Shown piece after piece: positions 1-5,487 of a stretch of 5,487 nucleotides of DNA (the stretch's first letter is position 1; every line of letters starts with the position of its first letter). Both the position numbers and the translations under genes were made by a program. The stretch is from an uncultured Actinomycetes bacterium (lineage in GTDB: Bacteria; Actinomycetota; Thermoleophilia; Solirubrobacterales; Thermoleophilaceae): NCBI GenBank assembly GCA_946481495.1, contig CAMLNW010000190.1, forward strand, positions 1-5,487. Direction: 5' to 3'. The notes below the pieces were generated by a model. It did not search any database. It was not told the DNA's origin and was given only the letters and a program-made list of their open reading frames with translations.

Positions 1-1208
1 TCGCGCCCGAGCACGTAGAGCGGGATCTGCGGGCCGGGGACGTTGGTGACGATCAGGTTGAACAGCCGCGTCGAGAAGTTGATCCGCGATGCCTGGGCGA
101 GCAGCGTTGGCGGTGCGAAGTCCTCGAGCCCTGAGATCACCTCGGCGCCGAGCGCCTGCTTCGACTCCTTGACACCCTGCATCGACTCGCGCACCAGGCG
201 CAGCCGCTCGACAGGGTCCTTCGCGTAGACGGGCAGCGGCCCGCGCAGTGCGGCGATCCGGTTGCCGAGCGCGTGATGCTCGTCGCGTGCGCGGATCGAG
301 ACGGGAACGAGGCCACGCAGCTCGAGCCCCTCGGTCCGCACGCCACGGGTGCGCAGCCACTTGCCGAGCCCGCCGGCGACGACTGTCAGGAAGGCGTCGT
401 TGACGGTTCCGCCGAGTCCGTCCTTGACAGCTTTGAAGTCGGCGAGATCGCATTGCAGCCAGACGATTCGCCTGTGTGGACCGATCTCGACGTTGAGCGG
501 AACGTCGGGCGCGGGGTTGAGGCCTGCCCAGGCGATCTCGCCGACGCCCTCGACGGCTTCGCGAGCACGCTCGACCGTGGTGGCGGGGTCGCGGACGACC
601 TTCGCGGCCTCGCCGGCAACCATCCCGGGCGCGCGCAGCAGATCCTTGATCCCCTCGGCGACCAGCTCGGCCTGCGACGGCTCCTGCTCGGGCACCCAAG
701 GCTCGGTCTCCTCAAGCGCTGGCGGGGTGGGGGCGAGATCGAACAGGACCGTGGCGATGTCGACGCCGGACACGCCGTCCACCAGCGCGTGGTGCGTCTT
801 CGAGACAAGCGCAAAACCGCCGTTGTCCAGTCCCTGGACAAGCCACATCTCCCACAACGGCTTTGAGCGGTCGAGCCGCTGCGAGAAGATCCGCCCGGCG
901 ATTCCGCGCAGCTGCTCCATCGAGCCGGGGGAGGGCAGCGCGGTGTGGCGGACGTGGTAGTCGATGTTGAAGCGCGGGTCGTCGACCCAGAACGGGCGGC
1001 CCATCTCGAAGCGCGGGAACGCCAGCTTCTGGCGGTAGCGCGGCACCAGGTGCAGCCGCGACTCGATGTGGCGCGTGAACTCCTCGCGCGTCGGCACGGG
1101 GCCGTCCATCAGCACGATCGCGCCCACGTGCATATGCGACGAACGACGCTCCTGATGCAGGAACGACGCGTCGATTGCGCTCAGTCGGTCTCGGTGGCTC
1201 TGCGCCAT
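1..1208 (-). CDS. WS/DGAT-family wax ester synthase / diacylglycerol acyltransferase, C-terminus cut by window edge
   Basis: Acyl-CoA-dependent O-acyltransferase that esterifies diacylglycerol or a long-chain alcohol, giving triacylglycerol or wax ester for storage lipid. Reading down from the ATG at 1208-1206, 402 codons stay open to the left edge. Hallmarks in order: LSAIDASFLHQE (residues 9-20), PRYRQKL (56-62), LDRSKPLWEMWLV (112-124) with the conserved PLW at 117-119, the catalytic HHxxxDG motif as HHALVDG (139-145), the VND motif (269-271), and NVPGP (389-393). His140 is the expected general base. Family members usually run about 450-480 residues, so roughly 50-80 C-terminal residues lie outside the window. 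No signal peptide is seen; the enzyme is expected at the cytosolic membrane face or on lipid bodies. The start is chosen because the family N-terminus (short lead, then LSAxDASFL) follows directly and no earlier in-frame ATG is close. The gene is divergent from the M28 lipoprotein gene. Substrate preference (TAG or wax ester) cannot be told from sequence. Confidence 0.95.
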   Translation of the reverse strand, partial: MAQSHRDRLSAIDASFLHQERRSSHMHVGAIVLMDGPVPTREEFTRHIESRLHLVPRYRQKLAFPRFEMGRPFWVDDPRFNIDYHVRHTALPSPGSMEQLRGIAGRIFSQRLDRSKPLWEMWLVQGLDNGGFALVSKTHHALVDGVSGVDIATVLFDLAPTPPALEETEPWVPEQEPSQAELVAEGIKDLLRAPGMVAGEAAKVVRDPATTVERAREAVEGVGEIAWAGLNPAPDVPLNVEIGPHRRIVWLQCDLADFKAVKDGLGGTVNDAFLTVVAGGLGKWLRTRGVRTEGLELRGLVPVSIRARDEHHALGNRIAALRGPLPVYAKDPVERLRLVRESMQGVKESKQALGAEVISGLEDFAPPTLLAQASRINFSTRLFNLIVTNVPGPQIPLYVLGR

Positions 1209-1214
1209 GGATGG

Positions 1215-1220
1215 AGCCTA
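1215..1220 (-). promoter_or_regulatory. Putative -10 element of the acyltransferase gene (leaderless layout)
   Basis: On the minus strand the hexamer TAGGCT fits the TAnnnT actinobacterial -10 pattern and is followed by six bases and then the ATG at 1208. Transcription would therefore start at or next to the A of the start codon. No convincing -35 (TTGACA-like) box is visible 16-18 bases upstream, and there is no Shine-Dalgarno sequence, which suits a leaderless mRNA. This is inference from spacing only. Confidence 0.35.
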
Positions 1221-1223
1221 CGC

Positions 1224-1229
1224 CACAAT
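1224..1229 (+). promoter_or_regulatory. Putative -10 element of the M28 lipoprotein gene (leaderless layout)
   Basis: CACAAT resembles TATAAT (four of six matches, including the conserved A at position 2 and T at position 6) and sits seven bases before the ATG at 1237. This is the spacing expected if transcription begins at the start codon. No Shine-Dalgarno sequence precedes that ATG and no clear -35 box is seen. The site lies in the 28-bp divergent spacer, interleaved with the opposing promoter candidate. Inference from position and hexamer match only. Confidence 0.3.
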
Positions 1230-1236
1230 CACCGGA

Positions 1237-2133
1237 ATGGGACGGCAGTTCGATACATCGCGGGCGATGGCGATACTCGGAGCGCTTATCTGTGGCGTGG
1301 CGGTCGCGGCCGGCTGCGGCGGCAGTGACGACTCAGCCTCGGCGGCCGAAAAGGTGCCTCAGCCGTTGGTCGACCGCTTCGACGCCAAGGCGGCCTATGC
1401 GCTGGTCCGCGAGCAGGTCGAGCTCGGCCCGCGCCCTGCCGGCTCCGAGCCCTCACGGGCGCTCGCCGCACGACTGCGCCGGCTGCTCCCCAACGGCCGT
1501 TTCCAGCCGATCGGCGGCGGTCTGCGCAACGTCGTCGGACGGGTGCCCGGCCGCAACCCGAAGCGGGTGGTGATCGTCGGCGCCCACTACGACACCAAGG
1601 AGATCCCTGATTTCGTTGGTGCTGTCGATGGTGCGTCGGGGACCGCGGTCGCGGCCGAGCTGGCGCGCACGATTGAGCCGCGCGAGTTGCGCCCGACCGT
1701 CGTCTTCCTGATGTTCGACGGCGAGGAGGTGCCGGCCGGCAAGTCCGACCACGAGTTCACCCGCTACGGAATCCGCGGCAGCAAGGCGGTCGCCCCGCGC
1801 TACAAGAACGCCGAGGCGATGATCCTGCTCGACTTCGTCGGCAACAAGGGGCTGCGCATCCCGCGCGAGAGCTACTCGAACGCCGGGCTCTGGCAGCGGT
1901 TGCGCGCCGCCGCCCGCGCGGTTGGCGTCGGCAAGGTCTTTCCGGCGGCCGATCTCGGTGGCGGCATCCAGGATGACCATCTGCCGTTCATCGAGCAGGG
2001 CGTGCCTTCGATCGACCTGATCGACTTCGACTTTCCCTGCTGGCATCGGACCTGCGACGACCTGTCGAAGGTCTCCCAGCGCAGCCTCGACGCCAGCGGT
2101 GAGACCGTCTACGAGCTCCTACGTAGACTTTGA
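1237..2133 (+). CDS. Lipoprotein of the M28 zinc-hydrolase superfamily, glutaminyl-cyclase-like
   Basis: Exported Zn-dependent enzyme of 298 residues: either an aminopeptidase or, on motif similarity, a glutaminyl-peptide cyclotransferase that forms N-terminal pyroglutamate. A lipoprotein leader (Arg at 3 and 9, hydrophobic 10-26) ends in AAGC, with Cys27 the likely lipidated residue, followed by a Gly/Ser/Asp linker. The catalytic domain opens with ELGPRPAGS (62-70). Metal and catalytic residues: GAHYDT (His117, Asp119), GAVDGASG (Asp131), FDGEE (Glu163 base, Glu164 ligand), LLDFVG (Asp199), [11 protein letters not shown] (Asp246/247) and CWHRTCDD (Trp269, His270 ligand). The IQDDH.PF and WH..DD blocks match animal-type glutaminyl cyclase closely, although the Trp that follows the EE pair in human QC is not present here. 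The ATG at 1237 is preferred over 1207, which would overlap the divergent gene's start codon and lengthen the leader's n-region. The ATG at 1267 would remove the positive charges. The stop is 4 bases before ispH, suggesting co-transcription. The fold assignment is firm; cyclase versus peptidase activity is open. Confidence 0.9.
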   Translation: MGRQFDTSRAMAILGALICGVAVAAGCGGSDDSASAAEKVPQPLVDRFDAKAAYALVREQVELGPRPAGSEPSRALAARLRRLLPNGRFQPIGGGLRNVVGRVPGRNPKRVVIVGAHYDTKEIPDFVGAVDGASGTAVAAELARTIEPRELRPTVVFLMFDGEEVPAGKSDHEFTRYGIRGSKAVAPRYKNAEAMILLDFVGNKGLRIPRESYSNAGLWQRLRAAARAVGVGKVFPAADLGGGIQDDHLPFIEQGVPSIDLIDFDFPCWHRTCDDLSKVSQRSLDASGETVYELLRRL

Positions 2134-2137
2134 CGCG

Positions 2138-3091
2138 ATGGTCAACGCTCCAGAGAAGCTGCTGCTGGCCGCCCCGCGCGGCTACTGCGCCGGCGTCGAC
2201 CGCGCCGTCCAGACCGTCGAGCGCGCGCTCGAGCTGTATGGGCCGCCGGTCTACGTGCGCAAGGAGATCGTCCACAACAAGCACGTGGTCGAGCAGCTGC
2301 GCGAGCGCGGCGCGATCTTCGTCGACCAGGAGAGCGAGGTCCCGGAGGGGGAGACCGTCGTCTTCTCCGCTCATGGCGTCTCGCCGGCGGTCCACGCCAA
2401 CTCCGCCGCGCGTGAGCTCAAGACGATCGACGCGACCTGCCCGCTGGTCACCAAGGTCCACGTCGAGGCGAAGAAGTTCGCCGCCGAGGGCTACACGATC
2501 GTCCTGGTCGGCCACGCCGGCCACGAGGAGGTCGAGGGCACGATGGGCGAGGCGCCCGACCACATCGTCCTGATCGAGACCGAGGCCGACGTCGACGCGC
2601 TCGAGGTCGACGATCCGGACCGCGTCGCCTTCATCTCGCAGACGACGCTGTCGGTCGACGAGACGCGCGCGATCATCAACCGGCTGCGCGAGAAGTTCCC
2701 CAATATCACCGGTCCGCGCACCGACGACATCTGTTACGCCACGACCAACCGTCAGATGGCCGTTCGGCAGATGGCGGGTCAGTGCGATCTGGTGCTCGTG
2801 ATCGGCTCGTCGAACTCGTCGAACTCCAATCGCCTGGTCGAGGTCGCGCGTGTGCACGGCGCCGAATCTCACCTGATCGACAACGAGACCCAGGTCCAGG
2901 AGGAGTGGCTCGTCGACAAGCGCGTCGTCGGCATCAGCTCGGGGGCCAGCGCACCCGAGGAGCTCGTCCAGCGGCTGGTCGACTTCTTCCGCGAGCGTGG
3001 CACCGAAGACGTCTCGGAGTTCGAGGTCGTCCAAGAGGACGTCCGCTTCATGCTCCCCAAGGAGATCCGCAAGGCCCTAGCCGCACGCTAG
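2138..3091 (+). CDS. ispH: 4-hydroxy-3-methylbut-2-enyl diphosphate reductase (IspH/LytB)
   Basis: Cytosolic 4Fe-4S enzyme that reductively dehydroxylates HMBPP to IPP and DMAPP, the final MEP-pathway step supplying polyprenyl carriers, quinones and carotenoids. The 317 residues match the family's normal length (E. coli has 316). Cluster cysteines are Cys17 (PRGYCAGV), Cys101 (TCPLVTKVH) and Cys199 ([10 protein letters not shown]). Substrate-binding residues also line up with E. coli: His46 (EIVHN), His79 (FSAHGVS), His129 and the catalytic Glu131 ([11 protein letters not shown]), the Thr pair in SQTTLSVDE, Ser227/Ser228/Asn229 (NSSNSNRL) and Ser271 (SSGASAPEE). It looks complete and functional. 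The ATG at 2138 is chosen because the conserved region starts nine residues in. A GTG at 2099 is in frame but would overlap the M28 gene by 35 bases and add an unconserved extension. No clear Shine-Dalgarno is seen. With the upstream TGA at 2131-2133, translation probably depends on coupling to the preceding gene. Confidence 0.98.
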   Translation: MVNAPEKLLLAAPRGYCAGVDRAVQTVERALELYGPPVYVRKEIVHNKHVVEQLRERGAIFVDQESEVPEGETVVFSAHGVSPAVHANSAARELKTIDATCPLVTKVHVEAKKFAAEGYTIVLVGHAGHEEVEGTMGEAPDHIVLIETEADVDALEVDDPDRVAFISQTTLSVDETRAIINRLREKFPNITGPRTDDICYATTNRQMAVRQMAGQCDLVLVIGSSNSSNSNRLVEVARVHGAESHLIDNETQVQEEWLVDKRVVGISSGASAPEELVQRLVDFFRERGTEDVSEFEVVQEDVRFMLPKEIRKALAAR

Positions 3092-3099
3092 GTGTGAAA

Positions 3100-3138
3100 A
3101 CGCGCCCGGCCGGGCAAACGGTCGGCCAGTATGCGCGT
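3100..3138 (+). other. Possible start-codon-enclosing hairpin in the ispH / secreted-protein gap
   Basis: ACGCGC (3100-3105) can pair with GCGCGT (3133-3138), and GGCCG (3108-3112) with CGGCC (3123-3127), leaving a 10-base loop at 3113-3122. The ATG at 3131 sits at the edge of the internal loop and in the base of the outer stem, so the fold would hide the start of the downstream gene. Such pairings arise easily in DNA this GC-rich, and the fold competes with the palindrome at 3104-3115. Inference from complementarity only. Confidence 0.25.
3104..3115. repeat. Perfect 12-bp palindrome between ispH and the secreted-protein gene
   Basis: GCCCGGCCGGGC is its own reverse complement and lies 12 bases after the ispH stop, in the 39-bp gap. 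On the plus strand it is followed by CAAACGG, with no T-run, so it is not a normal intrinsic terminator for ispH. On the minus strand it is followed by GCGTTTTC, but no minus-strand gene ends here. It could be a dyad protein-binding site or a weak hairpin, or simply chance in high-GC DNA. The palindrome itself is plain; a function is not shown. Confidence 0.4.
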
Positions 3139-5487
3139 GGGGAGGCATAGCTGGATCGCGGGGGTGCTTGGGCTCTTGCTGGCGCTCGTCGTCGCGCCGG
3201 CCGCGCACGCCGCCTTCGGCATCGCCGGCTTCGAGGCGAAGGTCACCACGACCGACGAGAACGACGACTACGAGCCGGCTGGCGGTCATCCGCACTTCGG
3301 CATCACGGACATCCTCTTCAACACCACGGCCGACGGGACGCCGGACGGCAACGTCGAGGACATCCGCGTCGACGTACCGCCGGGTCTGGTCTCGAACCCA
3401 CAGGCGCTGCCGCAGTGCACCGACACCCAGCGGACAACTACCGGCTGTCCGCCGGAGACGCAGCTCGGTACCGAGGAGCTGAGCGCCGTCGTCGACGGCA
3501 TCTTCCTACAGCTCAAGGTGCCCTTCTACAACATGACCTTCGACGACACCCAGGTGTCGCGCTTCGGCTTTAACCCGGAGAAGGCGGGCGACGCGCTCGG
3601 GCCGGTACCGACCGAGGTCGTCTCGGCCGTTGGTGCGCTCGAGCCGGTCGACATCATCGGCGGCGTCCGCTGGGAGAGCGACTACGGCGTCTACTTCACG
3701 ATCAGCGACACCGCCGCCTCGCCGGAGGTGATCAGCTCGAAGCTGAAGTTCTTCGGCGTGCCGGCGTCGACCGCTCACAACGCCGAGCGCGGCGAGGCCT
3801 GCCTGGGAGCGCAGACCAACATCGCGACGGTTCCCGTGACGCTGGTGCCCTACACGTGCAATAGCGGCGGCCAGACCAGCAGCTCGACCCCGACGCCGTT
3901 CCTGACCAATCCGACGCGCTGCCTCGAGCAGAAGCTGACGACGACCTTGACCGCTTGGTCGCACGCCGCGGAGGTTGTCCAGGCGACGTCGCTGTCGTCG
4001 ACGCGCGACGACGGTGGGGAGGGACCTTCGAACTGCAACCAGCTCCCGTTTGCGCCGACGATCTCGGTCACTCCCGACACCACGGAGCCCGACAGCCCCG
4101 TTGGGCCCGAGTTCGGCCTCCACGTCCCACCGGACGGCCTGCTGACGCCCGGCCAGCTCTCGACGTCGCACGTCGAGGACGCAAGCATCACGCTGCCGCC
4201 GGGGATGACGCTCAACCCGTCCGCCGCCAACGGCCTCGAGGCGTGTCCCGACGCCGGGCTGGCGCTCGGTACGCGCAATCCGGTCAACTGCCCGGCGGCG
4301 TCGCAGATCGGAACGGTTGCTGTCGACACGCCGTTGTTGCCGACGCCGCTCGAGGGATCGATCTACGTCGGACAGCCCCAGCCCGGCAACCAGTACCGCG
4401 TCTTCCTGACCGCCGACGGCAACGGCGTCTCGGTGCGCCTGAAGGGCTCGGCAGTGCCCGATCCGAACAGCGGCCAGCTGACCGTCACCTTCGAGGACAA
4501 CCCTCAGCAGGCGTTCGAGGACATCACGCTCGACGTTCGCGACGGATCGCGGGCGCCGCTCGCCACGCCCGTCGACTGCGGCCAGAAGACCGCCACGAGC
4601 CTGCTGAGGCCCTACTCCGGCACGGCTCCGGTGAGCCCGACGAGCGACTTCGAGATCGCCGGGTCGGGCTGTCCGCCCGCTTTCGAGCCTGGCTTCGGGG
4701 CACGCAGCGCGCATCCGGTCTCCGGGGCCTTTGCGGCGTTCGAGGCCGACATCGAGCGCGGCGACCGCAACGAGTTCCTGTCCGGCGTTCGCGTCGACAC
4801 GCCGCCCGGTCTCGGCGCGATGATCTCGCGGGTCGAGAAGTGCGCCGACGCGGCCGCCACGGCGGGCGCGTGTCCCGCCGGCAGCCGGATCGGGACGGTC
4901 AGGACGCGGTCGGGCGCGGGCAGCGAGCCGTTTGCGCTCTCCGGCCCGGTCTACTTCACCGAGGGTTACAAGGGCGCACCGTTCGGGATGGTCGCGGTGA
5001 TCCGGGCGCTCGCCGGGCCGTACGACCTCGGCACGGTCATCGTCCGCCAGCAGGTCCACGTCGATCCCAACGACGCCCACGTAACGGTCGTCAGCGATCC
5101 GCTGCCGCAGATCCTCGAGGGCGTGCCGATCCGCCTGCGCGACGTCGAGGTCGCGGTAGACCGCGACGGCTTTGTCTACAACCCGACCTCCTGCGGCGAT
5201 CGCCAAGTCGGCGCGACGCTGCACTCGCTTCAGGGCACCGCTCGCACGCGCACAGCCGGTGTGCGCTTCGACGGCTGCGCGGCACTCCCGTTCGCACCCA
5301 AGCTGACGATGAAACTGACCGGCGCCAAGCAGACCAAGCTCGGCAAGCACCCGGCGCTGACGGCGACCGCCACCCAGACCGCGCGCCAGGCGAACATCGG
5401 TACGGCGCGCGTCGTGCTGCCACTCAGCCTCGCGCTCGACCCGAACAACGCCCAGGCCCTGAACAACCTCGGCATCATTCATTACGA
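3131..5487 (+). CDS. Large secreted Cys-rich repeat protein, C-terminus beyond window edge
   Basis: The frame is open from the ATG at 3131 for 785 codons plus two bases to the right edge. I know no assigned function; it resembles uncharacterised extracellular proteins of Solirubrobacterales. A Sec signal peptide (Arg2, Arg5, hydrophobic 8-25) ends in AHA, with cleavage likely after residue 27. No transmembrane helix is visible in the mature part. The body is a series of related units, each with a [LVT]PPG[LM] element, a Cys, a CPxxxxxGT element, a YxG/YF strand, and a closing NPTxC- or TPVDC-like segment followed by a CxxLPFAP-like segment. Anchors are DVPPGL (81-86), TLPPGM (354-359), DTPPGL (556-561) and VLPLSL (762-767). 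The 14 cysteines, at 96, 106, 224, 243, 264, 302, 372, 387, 483, 514, 571, 581, 688 and 716, suggest extracellular disulfides in a beta-rich fold. No catalytic motif is recognised. The gene starts 39 bases after ispH without a clear ribosome site. The last residues (778-785) depart from the repeat and look TPR-like. Confidence 0.85.
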   Translation, partial: MRVGRHSWIAGVLGLLLALVVAPAAHAAFGIAGFEAKVTTTDENDDYEPAGGHPHFGITDILFNTTADGTPDGNVEDIRVDVPPGLVSNPQALPQCTDTQRTTTGCPPETQLGTEELSAVVDGIFLQLKVPFYNMTFDDTQVSRFGFNPEKAGDALGPVPTEVVSAVGALEPVDIIGGVRWESDYGVYFTISDTAASPEVISSKLKFFGVPASTAHNAERGEACLGAQTNIATVPVTLVPYTCNSGGQTSSSTPTPFLTNPTRCLEQKLTTTLTAWSHAAEVVQATSLSSTRDDGGEGPSNCNQLPFAPTISVTPDTTEPDSPVGPEFGLHVPPDGLLTPGQLSTSHVEDASITLPPGMTLNPSAANGLEACPDAGLALGTRNPVNCPAASQIGTVAVDTPLLPTPLEGSIYVGQPQPGNQYRVFLTADGNGVSVRLKGSAVPDPNSGQLTVTFEDNPQQAFEDITLDVRDGSRAPLATPVDCGQKTATSLLRPYSGTAPVSPTSDFEIAGSGCPPAFEPGFGARSAHPVSGAFAAFEADIERGDRNEFLSGVRVDTPPGLGAMISRVEKCADAAATAGACPAGSRIGTVRTRSGAGSEPFALSGPVYFTEGYKGAPFGMVAVIRALAGPYDLGTVIVRQQVHVDPNDAHVTVVSDPLPQILEGVPIRLRDVEVAVDRDGFVYNPTSCGDRQVGATLHSLQGTARTRTAGVRFDGCAALPFAPKLTMKLTGAKQTKLGKHPALTATATQTARQANIGTARVVLPLSLALDPNNAQALNNLGIIHY
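3371..3475 (+). repeat. Repeat element 1 of the secreted protein (PPG...C...CPxxxxxGT)
   Basis: Residues 81-115 carry DVPPGL, then PQC (Cys96), then GCPPETQLGTE (Cys106), the first copy of the unit's core signature. The two cysteines are 10 apart. The unit as a whole seems to extend to the NPTRC segment (Cys264) and is longer than the later copies, with an extra pair at Cys224/Cys243. Confidence 0.7.
4184..4315 (+). repeat. Repeat element 2 of the secreted protein
   Basis: Residues 352-395 carry TLPPGMTLNP, then EAC (Cys372), then NCPAASQIGT (Cys387). This is the clearest copy of the core signature. Its LNPSAANGLEAC stretch is the internal counterpart of LDPNNAQAL near the right edge, and so predicts that a Cys should follow there. 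Confidence 0.75.
4787..4897 (+). repeat. Repeat element 3 of the secreted protein
   Basis: Residues 553-589 carry VDTPPGL, then EKC (Cys571), then ACPAGSRIGT (Cys581). It lies about 202 residues after copy 2, and the strand-like segment that follows (GPVYF) parallels GSIYVG after copy 2. The unit closes with NPTSC (Cys688) and GCAALPFAP (Cys716). Confidence 0.75.
5408..5487 (+). repeat. Repeat element 4 of the secreted protein, broken at the window edge
   Basis: Residues 760-777 (VVLPLSLALDPNNAQAL at the core) align with copy 2 at the expected spacing of about 207 residues after copy 3. The next residues should give a Cys and then CPxxxxxGT. Instead residues 778-785 read NNLGIIHY, a tetratricopeptide-type helix, and the window then ends. 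Confidence 0.55.

Noticed and set aside
273..960. Two overlapping plus-strand open frames of about 200 codons
   Set aside because: Both are opposite the WS/DGAT gene, whose PLW, HHALVDG, VND and NVPGP motifs fix the minus strand as coding.
1207..1236. Upstream ATG at 1207 as start of the M28 lipoprotein
   Set aside because: It would overlap the divergent gene's start codon and put ten more residues before the leader. The ATG at 1237 gives a normal lipoprotein signal.
1453..2046. A 197-codon open frame on the minus strand
   Set aside because: Antisense to the M28 domain, with no motif of its own.
2099..2137. GTG at 2099 as start of ispH
   Set aside because: It adds 13 unconserved residues and overlaps the upstream gene; the ATG at 2138 gives the usual family length.
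2130..2573. Ser/Arg-rich plus-strand open frame of 147 codons
   Set aside because: It is an alternative frame within ispH with extreme composition.
2806..2823. Tandem 9-base repeat CTCGTCGAA x2
   Set aside because: It encodes the conserved IspH motif SSNSSNSN, so it is explained by protein constraint and codon choice.
1988..3034. A 348-codon open frame on the minus strand
   Set aside because: It lies opposite ispH, whose catalytic residues are all present on the plus strand. The translation is a typical high-GC antisense artefact.
3104..3115. Palindrome as an intrinsic terminator after ispH
   Set aside because: No T-run follows on the plus strand. The T-run on the minus strand has no gene to terminate.
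3506..5482. A 658-codon open frame on the minus strand
   Set aside because: It is the antisense shadow of the large secreted protein. It is Arg/Ala/Gly/Val/Asp-rich, low in complexity and without recognisable motifs, whereas the plus frame has a signal peptide, repeats and paired cysteines.

Overview
The window is high-GC, densely coding DNA with strong G/C preference at third codon positions. Gene content points to an actinobacterium, most likely of the class Thermoleophilia (Solirubrobacterales, near Conexibacter, Solirubrobacter or Patulibacter). The clues are a wax-ester synthase/DGAT-type acyltransferase, an actinobacterial-style lipoprotein leader, and a large secreted Cys-rich repeat protein of a kind I associate with that order. 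The lineage is an inference from gene content and style, not from a marker gene.

Layout, left to right. (1) Positions 1-1208, minus strand: a WS/DGAT-family O-acyltransferase whose C-terminus runs off the left edge. (2) A 28-bp divergent spacer at 1209-1236, with -10-like hexamers placed so that both flanking transcripts could be leaderless. (3) 1237-2133, plus strand: a lipoprotein of the M28 zinc-hydrolase superfamily whose signature motifs resemble animal-type glutaminyl cyclase more than a classical aminopeptidase. (4) 2138-3091, plus strand: ispH, the last enzyme of the MEP isoprenoid pathway, complete and with every catalytic residue I could check, starting 4 bases after the M28 stop. 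(5) A 39-bp gap holding a perfect 12-bp palindrome and a possible start-codon-enclosing hairpin. (6) 3131-5487, plus strand: a very large secreted protein, open at the right edge, built from about 200-residue repeat units. All 14 of its visible cysteines fall into seven plausible pairs.

The M28 gene, ispH and perhaps the big secreted protein lie in one direction with short gaps and could be co-transcribed, although no common pathway is obvious. IspH is cytosolic and supplies IPP/DMAPP. The other two plus-strand products are exported, one lipid-anchored and one secreted or wall-associated. The acyltransferase on the other strand handles neutral storage lipids.

The points most worth a second look are: the glutaminyl-cyclase-like lipoprotein; the undescribed Cys-paired repeat architecture; and the last ~26 bases, where the repeat protein abruptly reads like a tetratricopeptide repeat instead of continuing its own repeat. 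The last of these may be an assembly chimera at a contig end. No RNA genes, mobile elements or CRISPR arrays are visible, and no gene-free stretch reaches 300 bases.
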